Shown here: one piece after another, positions 1 through 7,979 of the stretch
Layout of the letters: every line of letters starts with the position of its first letter
Position numbering within the stretch: position 1 is the stretch's first letter
Assembly (NCBI GenBank): GCA_934675735.1
Contig: CAKURR010000009.1
Span: forward strand, 41,105-105,104
Origin: an uncultured Clostridia bacterium
Lineage (GTDB): Bacteria > Bacillota > Clostridia > Christensenellales > Aristaeellaceae
Length of the DNA stretch: 64,000 bases
Reading direction: 5' to 3'
Notes under the pieces: model-generated
Databases searched by the model: none
What the model saw: the letters and a program-made list of their open reading frames with translations, nothing else
What the model was told of the DNA's origin: nothing
Translations under genes and position numbers: made by a program

Positions 1-1480
1 AGTCGCCCTCCGTCACGGTGAGCACGTCGGCGGCGACAAGCTCGTCAATCATCGCGCGCACGTTGGCCTCGCCCTCGGCCCGCATCGCGCCGAACGCGGT
101 CAGCTTATCCAGCCCGCGCTCGCGCATCTTCGCATCCGCCTGACCGCAGAGCACGCGCGCGACGGTCGTCTTGCCGTATCGCCCGTTCGTGGCGAGTACG
201 GCGGCGACAATCTGCCCTGCCTGCCTGCTCACGTCGCGCTCCTCTTCGCGCGCCATGCAGCCCGAGCAGTTGCCGCAGAACGGCTTTTCCGCCTTTTCGC
301 CGAAATAGGCGAGGATGCGCGCGCGCAGACAGCCGCCGCCCGTCGCGTAAAACGTCATCTGTTTGAGCCGCTCCTTGGCGCGCGCGGTGACGACCTGCTT
401 GGTCTGCTCGTCCAGCCCGCCGACCTCCTGTCCGTGCTCAATCAAAAAGGTGTTGAGCCGCACGTCGGCGGGCTGATACAGCAGGCAGCAGACCGCGTCC
501 TCGCCGTCGCGGCCCGCGCGGCCCGCCTCCTGATAATAGCTTTCCAAATCCTTGGGCATGTTATAGTGCACGACGAAGGACACGTTGGATTTATCGATGC
601 CCATGCCGAACGCGTTGGTCGCCACGATGACAGGCGCGCGGTCGGAGACGAAATCCTCCTGGGCGCGGGCGCGCAGCTCGTCGGCCATGCCCGCGTGATA
701 GCCCACCGCGTCGATGCCGCTGTCCGTGAGCATGGCGGTCACTTCCTCCACGCCCTTGCGCGTGCCGCAGTAGACGATGCCGCTCTGCCCGCGGTGCTCG
801 GCCAGAAAGCGGCGCAATTCCGCGTCGCGATCCTTGGCCTTGCGCACCTCCAGAAAGAGGTTGGGACGGTCGAAGCCCGTCAGAATGTCGTAGGGGTTCT
901 GCAATTCGAGCAGGCGGATGATATCGGTGCGCACGCTCTGCGTCGCCGTCGCGGTAAACGCGCTGACGCGCGGCCTTTGGGGCAGTTCGCGCAGAAACGG
1001 CGCGATTTGCAGATAGCCGGGGCGGAAATCCTGCCCCCACTGGCTGACGCAGTGCGCTTCATCGACGACGACCTGCGCGATTTCGGCGTTTTGGGCGAAG
1101 CTCAGAAACGAATCGGTGAGCAGCCGCTCGGGCGCGACATAGATGATTTTATACGTGCCGCGCCTTGCGTTATCCAGCGCGAGCATATACTGTCTGGACG
1201 TGAGGGAGCTGTTGAGATAGGCGGCGCGCACGCCGTTTTGCAGCAGCGCAAAGACCTGATCGCGCATCAGCGAGATGAGCGGGGAGACGACGAGCGTAAT
1301 TCCCGGCAGCACGAGCGCGGGGATTTGATAGCAAATCGACTTGCCCGCGCCCGTGGGCATGACGGCCATCACGTCGCGCCCGCGCAGAATCGCGGCGACC
1401 GCGTCCTCCTGCCCGGGGCGGAAATCGTCATAGCCGAAAACCTCTTTGAGCGCCGCGCGCGCCGCATCCATCGGTGTCAT
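1..1480 (-). CDS. recQ: ATP-dependent DNA helicase RecQ (3' end beyond window)
   Basis: A superfamily 2 3'-5' DNA helicase used in recombinational repair. About 493 N-terminal residues are visible and the C-terminus lies beyond the left edge. Reading inward from the start I see Walker A MPTGAGKSICYQ, the DEAH box as DEAHCVSQWGQDFRP, the RecQ pattern TATAT, motif VI as YYQEAGRAGRDG, and then the RecQ zinc region with cysteines in CLRARILAYFGE and FCGNCSGC. The winged-helix region begins near the window edge. The ATG at 1478-1480 follows AAAAAAGGAGAAACT, a good ribosome binding site. A copy of the dispersed three-stem repeat lies between the promoter and this site, so the mRNA leader is predicted to carry those hairpins. 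The family call is secure; only the C-terminal HRDC content is unknown. Confidence 0.97.
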   Translation of the reverse strand, partial: MTPMDAARAALKEVFGYDDFRPGQEDAVAAILRGRDVMAVMPTGAGKSICYQIPALVLPGITLVVSPLISLMRDQVFALLQNGVRAAYLNSSLTSRQYMLALDNARRGTYKIIYVAPERLLTDSFLSFAQNAEIAQVVVDEAHCVSQWGQDFRPGYLQIAPFLRELPQRPRVSAFTATATQSVRTDIIRLLELQNPYDILTGFDRPNLFLEVRKAKDRDAELRRFLAEHRGQSGIVYCGTRKGVEEVTAMLTDSGIDAVGYHAGMADELRARAQEDFVSDRAPVIVATNAFGMGIDKSNVSFVVHYNMPKDLESYYQEAGRAGRDGEDAVCCLLYQPADVRLNTFLIEHGQEVGGLDEQTKQVVTARAKERLKQMTFYATGGGCLRARILAYFGEKAEKPFCGNCSGCMAREEERDVSRQAGQIVAAVLATNGRYGKTTVARVLCGQADAKMRERGLDKLTAFGAMRAEGEANVRAMIDELVAADVLTVTEGD

Positions 1481-1495
1481 AGTTTCTCCTTTTTT

Positions 1496-1557
1496 GGGGT
1501 TCCGTCAGGGCTCTGCCCTGAAACCCGACAGGAACCTGAGGTTCCTGTACTTCCCAC
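1496..1557 (+). repeat. Dispersed three-stem intergenic repeat, copy R1
   Basis: Core palindrome AGGAACCTGAGGTTCCT, preceded by CAGGGC-TCT-GCCCTG and followed by ACTTCCCA. The third stem seen in other copies is not clear here. The GC stem faces the recQ start codon. Confidence 0.85.
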
Positions 1558-1583
1558 TTTGAAATTCGATTCTTTTGGGTTCT

Positions 1584-1613
1584 ATTATATCGCCCCCATC
1601 CGAGCAGCGTCAA
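1584..1613 (-). promoter_or_regulatory. Predicted sigma-A-type promoter of recQ
   Basis: On the minus strand, TTGACG (1613-1608) and TATAAT (1589-1584) are separated by 18 nt. Transcription would start near 1577, which places the whole repeat copy at 1496-1557 in the recQ leader. Confidence 0.6.
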
Positions 1614-1675
1614 GGCGCGCATGTATAAACCGCGCGCAGAATGTGCATCATCCCTGTATCGGGAGGTGACGGGTT

Positions 1676-1843
1676 TTGAATCTCTATCCGAATCTGTATG
1701 CGCTGCTGGAAAGCGATTCCAACGCGCGGCGCTTATTCGAGCGCGCGCCATCTGAAATCCGCCGTCAGCTGCTCACACGGCGGCAGTCCATCCGTTCCGT
1801 CGCGGCGCTGGACGCGGCGATTACGGCGTTTGAGCAAAATTAA
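1676..1843 (+). CDS. Small hypothetical protein, 55 aa
   Basis: A short gene of unknown function. The TTG start at 1676-1678 lies 9 nt after GGGAGG (1661-1666) within the strong ribosome binding site GGGAGGTGA. The GTG inside that site opens another frame that stops after about 30 codons. The product begins MNLYPNLYALLESDSNARRL and continues as a charged, probably helical peptide ending in AFEQN. No signal peptide or membrane segment is visible. It is divergent from recQ and followed at once by a hairpin that resembles a terminator. I do not recognise a named family. Confidence 0.6.
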   Translation: MNLYPNLYALLESDSNARRLFERAPSEIRRQLLTRRQSIRSVAALDAAITAFEQN

Positions 1844-1846
1844 AAC

Positions 1847-1870
1847 GGGGACTGCCCTGCGGCAGCCCCC
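1847..1870 (+). terminator. Probable terminator of the 55-aa gene
   Basis: Stem GGGGaCTGCC / GGCAGCCCC with a short loop, followed by ATTTCGATTCTTT. The T-tract is weak. Confidence 0.5.
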
Positions 1871-1925
1871 ATTTCGATTCTTTCAACTCAAGTCTCAACT
1901 TTGGTCAAGTCAGGCGTTTTTCGGC

Positions 1926-2453
1926 TTACTGCACCGCGGTGTAGGAAGCGGCAATCGCGTCGGCGACGGGCAGGAAGTCCGCGTCGGAAGCCGGCGTGAA
2001 CATGAAGATGTAGTAGCCCGCATCGACGGTATCCATCACGACGATGCCCAGCACGTCCTCATCCGCGTCGTGGAACGCGACGACAGAAGTGCCGTTCAAA
2101 TCCATCACAGTCGCGGTCGGGTACACTTCGACCAGACCCGGCTGAAGCTCTTCGGCGGTGATGGCCGCATCCAGCGCGGTGTAGGTCAGAACAAGCACCT
2201 GGCTCTCGTCGGCAGACGAGGCGACAAACGCATAGCCCTCCGCAATCTCATCGTCGGTCAGCTCGCCGATTTCCCAATCGGCCGGAATATAGAACTGGAA
2301 GCCGTCGCCCTCAATCAGCTGGCCGTCGGCGGTCAGATCGGCCAGCGCGGCCTGCTCGGCAGCCTCGTCCACCTCGGGCACGCTCTCGGCCATCGCCGCA
2401 GCGCCGAAGCACAGGGTCAGCACAGCCAACAGCATCGCAAGCATCTTTTTCAT
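1926..2453 (-). CDS. Secreted hypothetical protein, 175 aa, probable LytTR target
   Basis: Begins MKKMLAMLLAVLTLCFGAAA, a typical signal peptide with a likely signal peptidase I site after AMA. The mature part is acidic, about 150 residues, with alternating beta-type stretches such as GFQFYIPADWEIGEL and VLVLTYTALD. It resembles small secreted or spore-surface-type proteins, but I cannot assign a family. There is no sortase motif. The start at 2453 was chosen because AAAGGATGGA lies just upstream and the Lys-Lys signal peptide follows. The gene is divergent from a LytTR two-component system. Its promoter has tandem direct repeats directly upstream of the -35, so it is a good candidate for activation by that regulator. 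Confidence 0.8.
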   Translation of the reverse strand: MKKMLAMLLAVLTLCFGAAAMAESVPEVDEAAEQAALADLTADGQLIEGDGFQFYIPADWEIGELTDDEIAEGYAFVASSADESQVLVLTYTALDAAITAEELQPGLVEVYPTATVMDLNGTSVVAFHDADEDVLGIVVMDTVDAGYYIFMFTPASDADFLPVADAIAASYTAVQ

Positions 2454-2502
2454 GGAAAAATCCATCCTTTCGTCGCTCCGTTGGAGCGGTTTTATTGGTA
2501 AC

Positions 2503-2531
2503 AGTATAGACCAAAATTTTCCCTCATGCAA
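2503..2531 (-). promoter_or_regulatory. Predicted promoter of the secreted protein gene
   Basis: Minus strand TTGCAT (2531-2526), 17 nt, TATACT (2508-2503). The leader then contains a small hairpin, CGCTCC-AAC-GGAGCG. Confidence 0.65.
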
Positions 2532-2534
2532 GCA

Positions 2535-2570
2535 TTTTTGCACGAACGACGTTTTTTTTGCACGAATGAC
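2535..2570 (-). promoter_or_regulatory. Tandem direct repeats, candidate LytTR operator
   Basis: Two near-identical 16-mers, TTTTTGCACGAACGAC (2535-2550) and TTTTTGCACGAATGAC (2555-2570), are spaced exactly 20 bp start to start. Read on the minus strand they contain CGTTCGT and CATTCGT. The first matches 7 of 9 positions of the LytTR-type half site and the second 6 of 9. The proximal repeat ends 4 nt upstream of the -35. This is the usual geometry for a LytTR activator dimer. Confidence 0.6.
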
Positions 2571-2664
2571 ATCGTTTCCGCCCAAAAAGGCCCTCACATT
2601 GTCCCCTTGTTTATGTTATACTGAACTGTCATCAAATTGTTTGGGGGAAGAAGGGCCTTTTCGC

Positions 2665-3384
2665 ATGCTCATCCGTATCGCCATCGTGGACGACCAGCCG
2701 CAGGAGCGCGAGATGCTCCGCCAGGATTTGCTGGTGCGCGTGCCCGCCGGCACAAGCATCGCCTGCTTTGACAGCAGCGAGGCGTTTTTGAGCGGCTTTG
2801 CGCCGGGGGATGATTCGCTGATTTTTCTGGATATCTGCATGGACGGCATGAACGGCATCGAAGCCGCCCAGCGGGTGCGCCAGCGCAGCGCGCGCTGCCT
2901 GATTGTGTTTTTAACCTCGTCGAAGGAATATGCGTTCGACGCGTTCCCGATTCATCCGTTCGACTATCTGGTCAAGCCCTATCGAACGGACAGGCTCGAG
3001 CACGTGCTTTCGGGCGCCATTCGCTTAATGGAGGAGACCGAGCCGCAGGTGGAAATCCGTCTGCCGCGCCAGACCGTGCGCCTGCCGCACGGGCAGATTG
3101 CCGCCGTCGCCTCCCACGGGCACACGCTCGAAGTGTTCACCGTCTCGGGTGTCTGCCTGAAAAGCTCGCAGACCTTCGCCGAGCTGGAGACCGCCTTACA
3201 GGGCGACGAGCGGTTTCTGCCCTGCAACCGCGGCGTGCTCATCAACATGGACGAGGCGCTCAAGCTGGAAAGCGACAGCATCATCCTCACCAACGGCATG
3301 CGCTTCCCGCTGCGCCAGCGCAACCGTCTCGATTTAATCAAACGCTTTTCCGAGTACCAAATCAAACGCATGAAAAGGGGGTAA
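2665..3384 (+). CDS. LytTR-family response regulator
   Basis: 239 aa. An N-terminal receiver domain carries the acidic pocket IVDDQ, the phosphoacceptor Asp in FLDICMDGMNG (about residue 57) and the switch region PFDYLVKPY. The C-terminal LytTR DNA-binding domain spans roughly residues 135-239 (QTVRLPHGQIAAVASHGH, then FLPCNRGVLINMDEALKL). It belongs to the AgrA/VirR/LytR class. The start is the ATG at 2665 after GGGGAAGAAGGG. The next gene, a GHKL-type sensor kinase, starts 6 nt after the stop, so this is a two-gene operon. The likely target is the divergent secreted protein gene. Confidence 0.95.
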   Translation: MLIRIAIVDDQPQEREMLRQDLLVRVPAGTSIACFDSSEAFLSGFAPGDDSLIFLDICMDGMNGIEAAQRVRQRSARCLIVFLTSSKEYAFDAFPIHPFDYLVKPYRTDRLEHVLSGAIRLMEETEPQVEIRLPRQTVRLPHGQIAAVASHGHTLEVFTVSGVCLKSSQTFAELETALQGDERFLPCNRGVLINMDEALKLESDSIILTNGMRFPLRQRNRLDLIKRFSEYQIKRMKRG

Positions 3385-3390
3385 ACCGCC

Positions 3391-4695
3391 GTGCTTCTGG
3401 CCCGATACATTGCCGAATTTGCCATGCTCTACCCTGCCGCGCTGCTGTGTTATCTGCCGCTTTCGGGCTTTCTTCGCATGCGGGTCAAGGCGCTCTGCCC
3501 GCTGGTCGGCGCGGTGGTCACGGCGTTTGTGCTGCTGGGCGCGCTCGTCTGCCGCCATTTTCATTTGGCGACCAACGCGCTGCTGCTCCCGATGATGGCG
3601 CCGTTTCTGCTGCTGTATGTGAAATCCGTCAAACTGACGCTGCCCAAAGCGTTGTTTGTGTTTTTCACCGCGGCGATGCTCACGGCGTTTTCCACCACGC
3701 TGACCAACTACCTCTGCGCGCCGATTGAGCTGTATAACGACGAGCCGGTGTTCGCGCTCTCCTCGGGGCTCATCTGTCTGGCGGTGTCGTTTGTGGTGCT
3801 GGTGATTTTTTCGCTGCTCTTCCGCAAAAAAATCCACTGGATGCTCTGCCACGTCAGCTTCACCTCCATCTGGCGGGCGCTGTTTGCCGCGCCGCTGTTT
3901 CTGACGGTCGTTTTCATCTGGATTACGCCGTGGTATCCCTCCGTCGTGCTGACGGGCCGCGTGCGGGAAATCAGCGTCGTGCTGCTCATCAGCTTTCTGG
4001 GCGATTTGCTGTGGTTTTACTACTTCGTCTATCTGACGACGCGCAAAATGACGGAGGCCGTCGAACTGCAGGCACAGAACCAGCTGCTGGGCATGGAAAA
4101 CACGCGCTACCGCGAGCTGCGCGAGCACATGGACGCGACGCGCCGGCTGCGCCACGACTTCCGCCAGCACCTGCACGTCATCGCGGGGCTGAACGAGGCG
4201 AAGGAATACGACAAGCTGACGGCGTATCTGGCCGAATACGAGGGGCGGCTGGCGAGTCCGCACCCGATTCTGTGCGCCAACGCCGCGCTGGACGCGATTG
4301 CGGGCCACTATCAGCACATTGCCGAGAACCAGAACACGAAGGTGTTTTGGCGGCTGGAACTGCCCGAGCGCCTGCCGATAGACGAAGTGGATTTGTGCAT
4401 GATGCTGGGCAACCTGATGGAAAACGCGCTGCGCGCGGTTTGCGCCCTGCCGGCGGAAGCGCGGGAAGTGACGGTGATTTCGAGCATGATCAGCGACGCG
4501 ATGCTCGGCCTGTCGGTGGAAAACGGCTATATCGGGGATATCGTGTTCGGCCGCAACGGCCTGCCCGTCTCCCGCAAGCGCGGCCACGGCATCGGCCTGC
4601 CTTCCGTCGCCGCGACGGTCAAGCGCTACAACGGCACGCTCTCCGTCACCGCCAAAGACGGCCGTTTCGGCGTGCACATTCTGCTGAGCTTGTAA
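3391..4695 (+). CDS. Membrane sensor histidine kinase, AgrC/GHKL type
   Basis: 434 aa, GTG start at 3391 following AAAAGGGGG. The first 220 residues form about six membrane-spanning segments. A short coiled region with the phosphoacceptor His in RRLRHDFRQHL (H255) follows. The ATPase has the N-box MMLGNLMENALRAV and a G-box GHGIGLPSV, typical of GHKL-type kinases that pair with LytTR regulators. There is no separate extracellular sensor domain, so the signal is probably sensed by the membrane segments, as in quorum-peptide or membrane-stress kinases. No AgrD/AgrB-like gene is next to it. A repeat copy begins 6 nt after the stop codon. Confidence 0.93.
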   Translation: MLLARYIAEFAMLYPAALLCYLPLSGFLRMRVKALCPLVGAVVTAFVLLGALVCRHFHLATNALLLPMMAPFLLLYVKSVKLTLPKALFVFFTAAMLTAFSTTLTNYLCAPIELYNDEPVFALSSGLICLAVSFVVLVIFSLLFRKKIHWMLCHVSFTSIWRALFAAPLFLTVVFIWITPWYPSVVLTGRVREISVVLLISFLGDLLWFYYFVYLTTRKMTEAVELQAQNQLLGMENTRYRELREHMDATRRLRHDFRQHLHVIAGLNEAKEYDKLTAYLAEYEGRLASPHPILCANAALDAIAGHYQHIAENQNTKVFWRLELPERLPIDEVDLCMMLGNLMENALRAVCALPAEAREVTVISSMISDAMLGLSVENGYIGDIVFGRNGLPVSRKRGHGIGLPSVAATVKRYNGTLSVTAKDGRFGVHILLSL

Positions 4696-4701
4696 GGATG
4701 T

Positions 4702-4764
4702 TGGGGCAACGATTGGGGCGTTGCCCCAAACCCCACCAAGAACCTGAGGTTCTTGGATTTCCCA
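4702..4764 (+). repeat. Dispersed three-stem intergenic repeat, copy R2
   Basis: GGGGCAACG / CGTTGCCCC stem, then CAAGAACCTGAGGTTCTTG, then GATTTCCCA. The GC stem faces the kinase stop codon. Confidence 0.88.
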
Positions 4765-4867
4765 AATATAAATCTGTCTAAATATTCTATCATTGCGCGT
4801 CCGTCGTATTTCGCGTTTCTTTCAAAATCCGCCGATTTTCCGTCAGGCGCAAAACGCCTCCCCGTTT

Positions 4868-5527
4868 TCACAGCACCTCAAACTCATTCTTCCGATAGTC
4901 GATAAGGCCCTCTTCTTTCATTTTACTCATCTGCGCCGACAGCGCGCTGCGCTCCACGCCGAGATAATCCGCCAATTCCTGCCGATTAAACGGAATCGTG
5001 AAGCGACTGCTCCCCGTGCGGATGGCCTGCTGGGAGAGATAGGACAGCAGCCGCGCGCGAATCGTTCGGGCGGAGATATTCATCATCCGCTGGGAGAGCG
5101 TCACGTTTTTCTTGGCCGTGATGCGAAGCAGGTTGCGGAGCAGCAGCGCCTGCTCGGCGGAAAGGCCCTGCCCTCCCTCCAGCAGGCGGCCGATATCCAC
5201 ATGCATGACCCGCGTAGCGGTATCCGCCGTGACGGAGACCATCAGCGGCTCGCCGGGCAGGCAGGCATACGCCTCGGCGAACACCTCGCCCGGCTCAAGC
5301 CGCTCGATGATGCTTCGGTTGCCCCACGCGTCGCAAAGCTCGATGGTCGCGCGGCCCCAGAGCACGACGCCCATCGTGGCGGTCGTCTCCCCCGCATGGC
5401 AAATGGTTGCCCCGCGCGCATAGGTTTTGATGCCCGGCGAAAGCTCGTCGAGCATTTTTTGTATCTGCGCCGCATCCGCGCCGCGAAAAACGGGCGTGTT
5501 TTCGAGCGGAAAATCCCTGACGTCCAT
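4868..5527 (-). CDS. Crp/Fnr-family transcriptional regulator
   Basis: 219 aa. An N-terminal cyclic-nucleotide-binding-type beta-barrel (about residues 15-125) contains GEVFAEAYA in place of the usual cAMP pocket. A long dimer helix and a C-terminal HTH_Crp domain (about 150-215) follow, with recognition region NRQELADYLGVERSALSAQMSKM. The N-terminal Cys cluster of Fnr is absent, so iron-sulfur sensing of the Fnr kind is not indicated. The ATG at 5525-5527 follows GGCAGGAGGAAAAAC. It is divergent from a 4Fe-4S protein across a 106-bp region that contains a perfect inverted repeat, so it probably controls that gene and itself. Confidence 0.93.
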   Translation of the reverse strand: MDVRDFPLENTPVFRGADAAQIQKMLDELSPGIKTYARGATICHAGETTATMGVVLWGRATIELCDAWGNRSIIERLEPGEVFAEAYACLPGEPLMVSVTADTATRVMHVDIGRLLEGGQGLSAEQALLLRNLLRITAKKNVTLSQRMMNISARTIRARLLSYLSQQAIRTGSSRFTIPFNRQELADYLGVERSALSAQMSKMKEEGLIDYRKNEFEVL

Positions 5528-5554
5528 GTTTTTCCTCCTGCCGTGTCGTCGTTT

Positions 5555-5570
5555 TGTTGGAAGTACAACA
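5555..5570. promoter_or_regulatory. Inverted repeat TGTTG-N6-CAACA, candidate Crp/Fnr operator
   Basis: A perfect 5-bp inverted repeat with a 6-bp spacer, the spacing used by Crp/Fnr dimers. It lies between the divergent regulator and ferredoxin genes, just upstream of -10-like TATGAT (5584-5589) and TATACT (5592-5597), so it overlaps or touches the -35 region of the ferredoxin promoter. Confidence 0.6.
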
Positions 5571-5633
5571 TACTTTTCCCGCTTATGATACTATACTGAA
5601 TCCCGACAATCAAGAAAATTTGGAGTGATTTTG

Positions 5634-6353
5634 ATGATTCGCAAGATTATTCATATCGACGAAGCGCGCTGCAACGGCTGCGGCGCATGCGCGAACGCCT
5701 GCCACGAGGGCGCGATTGCGATGGTCAACGGCAAGGCCAAACTCATCCGCGACGATTACTGCGACGGGCTGGGCAACTGTCTGCCCGTCTGCCCGACGGG
5801 CGCGATTACCTTTGAAGAGCGCGAGGCCGCGGCGTATGACGAGGCCGCCGTGGCCGTGCACATGGAGGCACGCAAGCAGGAACAGCAGGCCGCGCACGCG
5901 GGCGGGTGCCCGGGCAGCCGCATCCGCCAGTTCAACATGACGGCGGACGCGCGCGACGCCGCGCCGACAGGCGGGGACATGCCCTCCCAGCTGCGCCAGT
6001 GGCCCGTTCAAATCAAGCTTGCGCCGATTCACGCGCCGTATTTCGACGGGGCAAACCTGCTCGTCGCGGCGGACTGCACGGCCTACGCCTACGGCAATTT
6101 CCATCGGGATTTCATCCGCGGCCGCGTGACGCTGGTCGGCTGCCCGAAGCTGGACATGGTGGATTACAGCGAAAAGCTGACCGAGATTCTGCGCCGCAAC
6201 GACGTGAAGAGCCTGACGGTCGTGCGCATGGAAGTGCCCTGCTGCGGCGGCATCGAGGCGGCGGCGAAGAACGCGCTGAAGGCCAGCGGCAAGTTCATCC
6301 CGTGGCGCGTGGTGACGCTTTCCATCGACGGAAAGATTTTGAGCGACTGCTGA
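5634..6353 (+). CDS. 4Fe-4S dicluster-type ferredoxin-domain protein
   Basis: 239 aa. The N-terminal ferredoxin module has C13, C16, C19 and C23 (CNGCGACANAC), and a second set C43, C49 and C53 in YCDGLGNCLPVCP. The remaining 180 residues contain further cysteines (GGCPGS, VGCPKLD, VPCCGG) and no obvious enzyme fold I can name. Proteins of this architecture occur in anaerobic Clostridia beside Crp/Fnr regulators and are thought to be electron carriers or redox-linked regulators; the exact role is not known. The ATG at 5634 is preferred over an upstream in-frame GTG at 5625 because TTGGAG is 8 nt before it. It is followed by a strong terminator, so the gene is monocistronic. Confidence 0.85.
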   Translation: MIRKIIHIDEARCNGCGACANACHEGAIAMVNGKAKLIRDDYCDGLGNCLPVCPTGAITFEEREAAAYDEAAVAVHMEARKQEQQAAHAGGCPGSRIRQFNMTADARDAAPTGGDMPSQLRQWPVQIKLAPIHAPYFDGANLLVAADCTAYAYGNFHRDFIRGRVTLVGCPKLDMVDYSEKLTEILRRNDVKSLTVVRMEVPCCGGIEAAAKNALKASGKFIPWRVVTLSIDGKILSDC

Positions 6354-6359
6354 GCTTTC

Positions 6360-6392
6360 GGATTCCCAAACTTCTTGGGAATCCCTTTTTTT
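6360..6392 (+). terminator. Rho-independent terminator
   Basis: GGATTCCCAA-ACTTC-TTGGGAATCC followed by CTTTTTTT. It lies directly after the ferredoxin-type gene. Confidence 0.9.
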
Positions 6393-6410
6393 CTCCCTCT
6401 TCTCCCCCGC

Positions 6411-6439
6411 TGGACAGCGTTTCTCTGTTCTGTTATAAT
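6411..6439 (+). promoter_or_regulatory. Predicted promoter of the sugar transferase gene
   Basis: TGGACA (6411-6416), 17 nt, TATAAT (6434-6439). Confidence 0.7.
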
Positions 6440-6482
6440 ATGAGATAATCATTTTGACATGCTTGCCCGAAAGGAGCAGCCT

Positions 6483-7871
6483 ATGGATTCATCTCATCTC
6501 TCCGCCCGTGCGCACACGCTGCTGACGGCGGCGCTCAGCTATATCGGTTTCATCGCGGCGTATTTCATCCGCTTTTACGTTCTGCCCGGCATTTTCAATT
6601 ACAGCTTCACGACGTACAGCCTGATGGGCCTGTGCTCGGCGCTGCTGCATTACGTGATTTACAGCCTGCTCTTCTACCCGCAGATGAACCTCTACCGCCG
6701 CTACACCAAATTGCTTCAGCGCACAATGCTCTGCGAAATCGTCTGCGCGGGGCTGACGCTGTCGGTGCTGTTTCTGGTCAACCTGCCGCGCGTCTCGCGC
6801 CTGGCCGTGTTCATCGCTGCCATCATCAACACGGTGCTCATCGGCGCGAAGCACTACATCGTGCTGCGCGTCTATTCCGCGCTCCACCGCAGCGGCATTT
6901 ATCAGCGCAACACGCTGCTCATCGGCGAAGGCCCGACGGCCCAGCGCTACGCCGCCACCGTGCTGACCCAGCCGGAAGCGGGCCACCACATGGTCGGCTA
7001 TGTCGCCGCGTGGGCCTATGAGCCGGGCAGCAAACGTCTGGGCGGTTACGACGATTTGGAAAGCGTGCTCGCCGCCACGCCCGCGGACGAGGCCATCATC
7101 GCCCTGCCCGCGCACGAATACATCCGGCTGGACAAAATCATCAGCCTGTGCGAAAAATACGGCGTGCCGCTGCGCATCATCCCCTGCTATGAGGAGCGCA
7201 TCAGCTACCAGATTGTGACCAGCAAGTTTGAGGATATCCAGATGATCGGCATCCGCGATATCCCCCTCAACCGGCTCTACAACGCGTTCATCAAGCGGCT
7301 GTTTGACATCGTGATTTCGTCGCTGGCGCTGATTCTGCTCTCCCCGCTGATGCTCGTCGTGGCCATCGGTGTGCGTCTCTCCACCCACGACACGGTTTTC
7401 TTCACGCAGACGCGCATCGGCAAAAACAAGAAGCCTTTCAAAATGCTCAAGTTCCGCAGCATGCGCACCAACGACACGGAGGACAGCGCCTGGTCCACCA
7501 ATGAGGACGACCGCCGCACCTTCTTCGGCGCGCTGATTCGCAAGCTCTCCATCGACGAGCTGCCCCAGCTCATCAACGTGCTCAAGGGCGACATGAGCAT
7601 CGTCGGCCCGCGGCCGGAGATTCCCCACTTTGTCGAGCAGTTCCGCGACGAAGTGCCGCTTTACATGATTCGCCACATGGTCAAGCCCGGCATGACGGGG
7701 CTGGCTCAGGTGAGCGGCTATCGCGGCGACACCTCCATCCGCGGGCGCATCGACTGCGACATCGCCTACATCGAAAACTGGACGATATGGGTCGATATCC
7801 GCATCATCCTGCGCACGTTCACCTCGCTGATTAACGAAGAGACCCTGCCGCCGATGCACCGCACGAAATAA
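6483..7871 (+). CDS. Undecaprenyl-phosphate sugar phosphotransferase
   Basis: 462 aa. It transfers a sugar-1-phosphate from a nucleotide sugar to undecaprenyl phosphate, the first step of an exopolysaccharide or wall glycan. The N-terminal half has about four to five membrane segments and a CoA-binding-like Rossmann region (NTLLIGEGPTAQRYAATVL). The C-terminal bacterial sugar transferase domain starts at KRLFDIVISSLALILLSPL and carries FKMLKFRSM and the catalytic-loop signature GDMSIVGPRPE. It matches the full-length WcaJ/CpsE/PssY class. The ATG at 6483 has AAAGGAG 7 nt upstream; an earlier ATG lies too far from any binding site. No other polysaccharide genes flank it here. A membrane glycan-like cassette lies 16 kb away. 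Confidence 0.93.
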   Translation: MDSSHLSARAHTLLTAALSYIGFIAAYFIRFYVLPGIFNYSFTTYSLMGLCSALLHYVIYSLLFYPQMNLYRRYTKLLQRTMLCEIVCAGLTLSVLFLVNLPRVSRLAVFIAAIINTVLIGAKHYIVLRVYSALHRSGIYQRNTLLIGEGPTAQRYAATVLTQPEAGHHMVGYVAAWAYEPGSKRLGGYDDLESVLAATPADEAIIALPAHEYIRLDKIISLCEKYGVPLRIIPCYEERISYQIVTSKFEDIQMIGIRDIPLNRLYNAFIKRLFDIVISSLALILLSPLMLVVAIGVRLSTHDTVFFTQTRIGKNKKPFKMLKFRSMRTNDTEDSAWSTNEDDRRTFFGALIRKLSIDELPQLINVLKGDMSIVGPRPEIPHFVEQFRDEVPLYMIRHMVKPGMTGLAQVSGYRGDTSIRGRIDCDIAYIENWTIWVDIRIILRTFTSLINEETLPPMHRTK

Positions 7872-7940
7872 TTTCCGACATTTATCCAATCCGACATAAA
7901 ACAACATAATTGGATGTGTTCATTTTGGGCCTTTCGGGAT

Positions 7941-7956
7941 ATGATATTTATATCAT
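7941..7956. promoter_or_regulatory. Perfect inverted repeat, candidate autoregulatory operator
   Basis: ATGATAT-TT-ATATCAT, 24 nt before the start of the following XRE regulator. The position suggests autoregulation. Confidence 0.5.
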
Positions 7957-7979
7957 CAACTTGTCGGGAGGAACTCGGA

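Noticed and set aside
434..1669. 411-codon plus-strand frame over recQ
   Set aside because: recQ helicase motifs are all on the minus strand; the plus frame ends in repeat R1 sequence.
3334..4677. 447-codon open frame antisense to the histidine kinase
   Set aside because: It is a shadow of GC-rich codon use; it is Arg/His/Gln-rich, has no family signature, and the opposite strand encodes a clear kinase.
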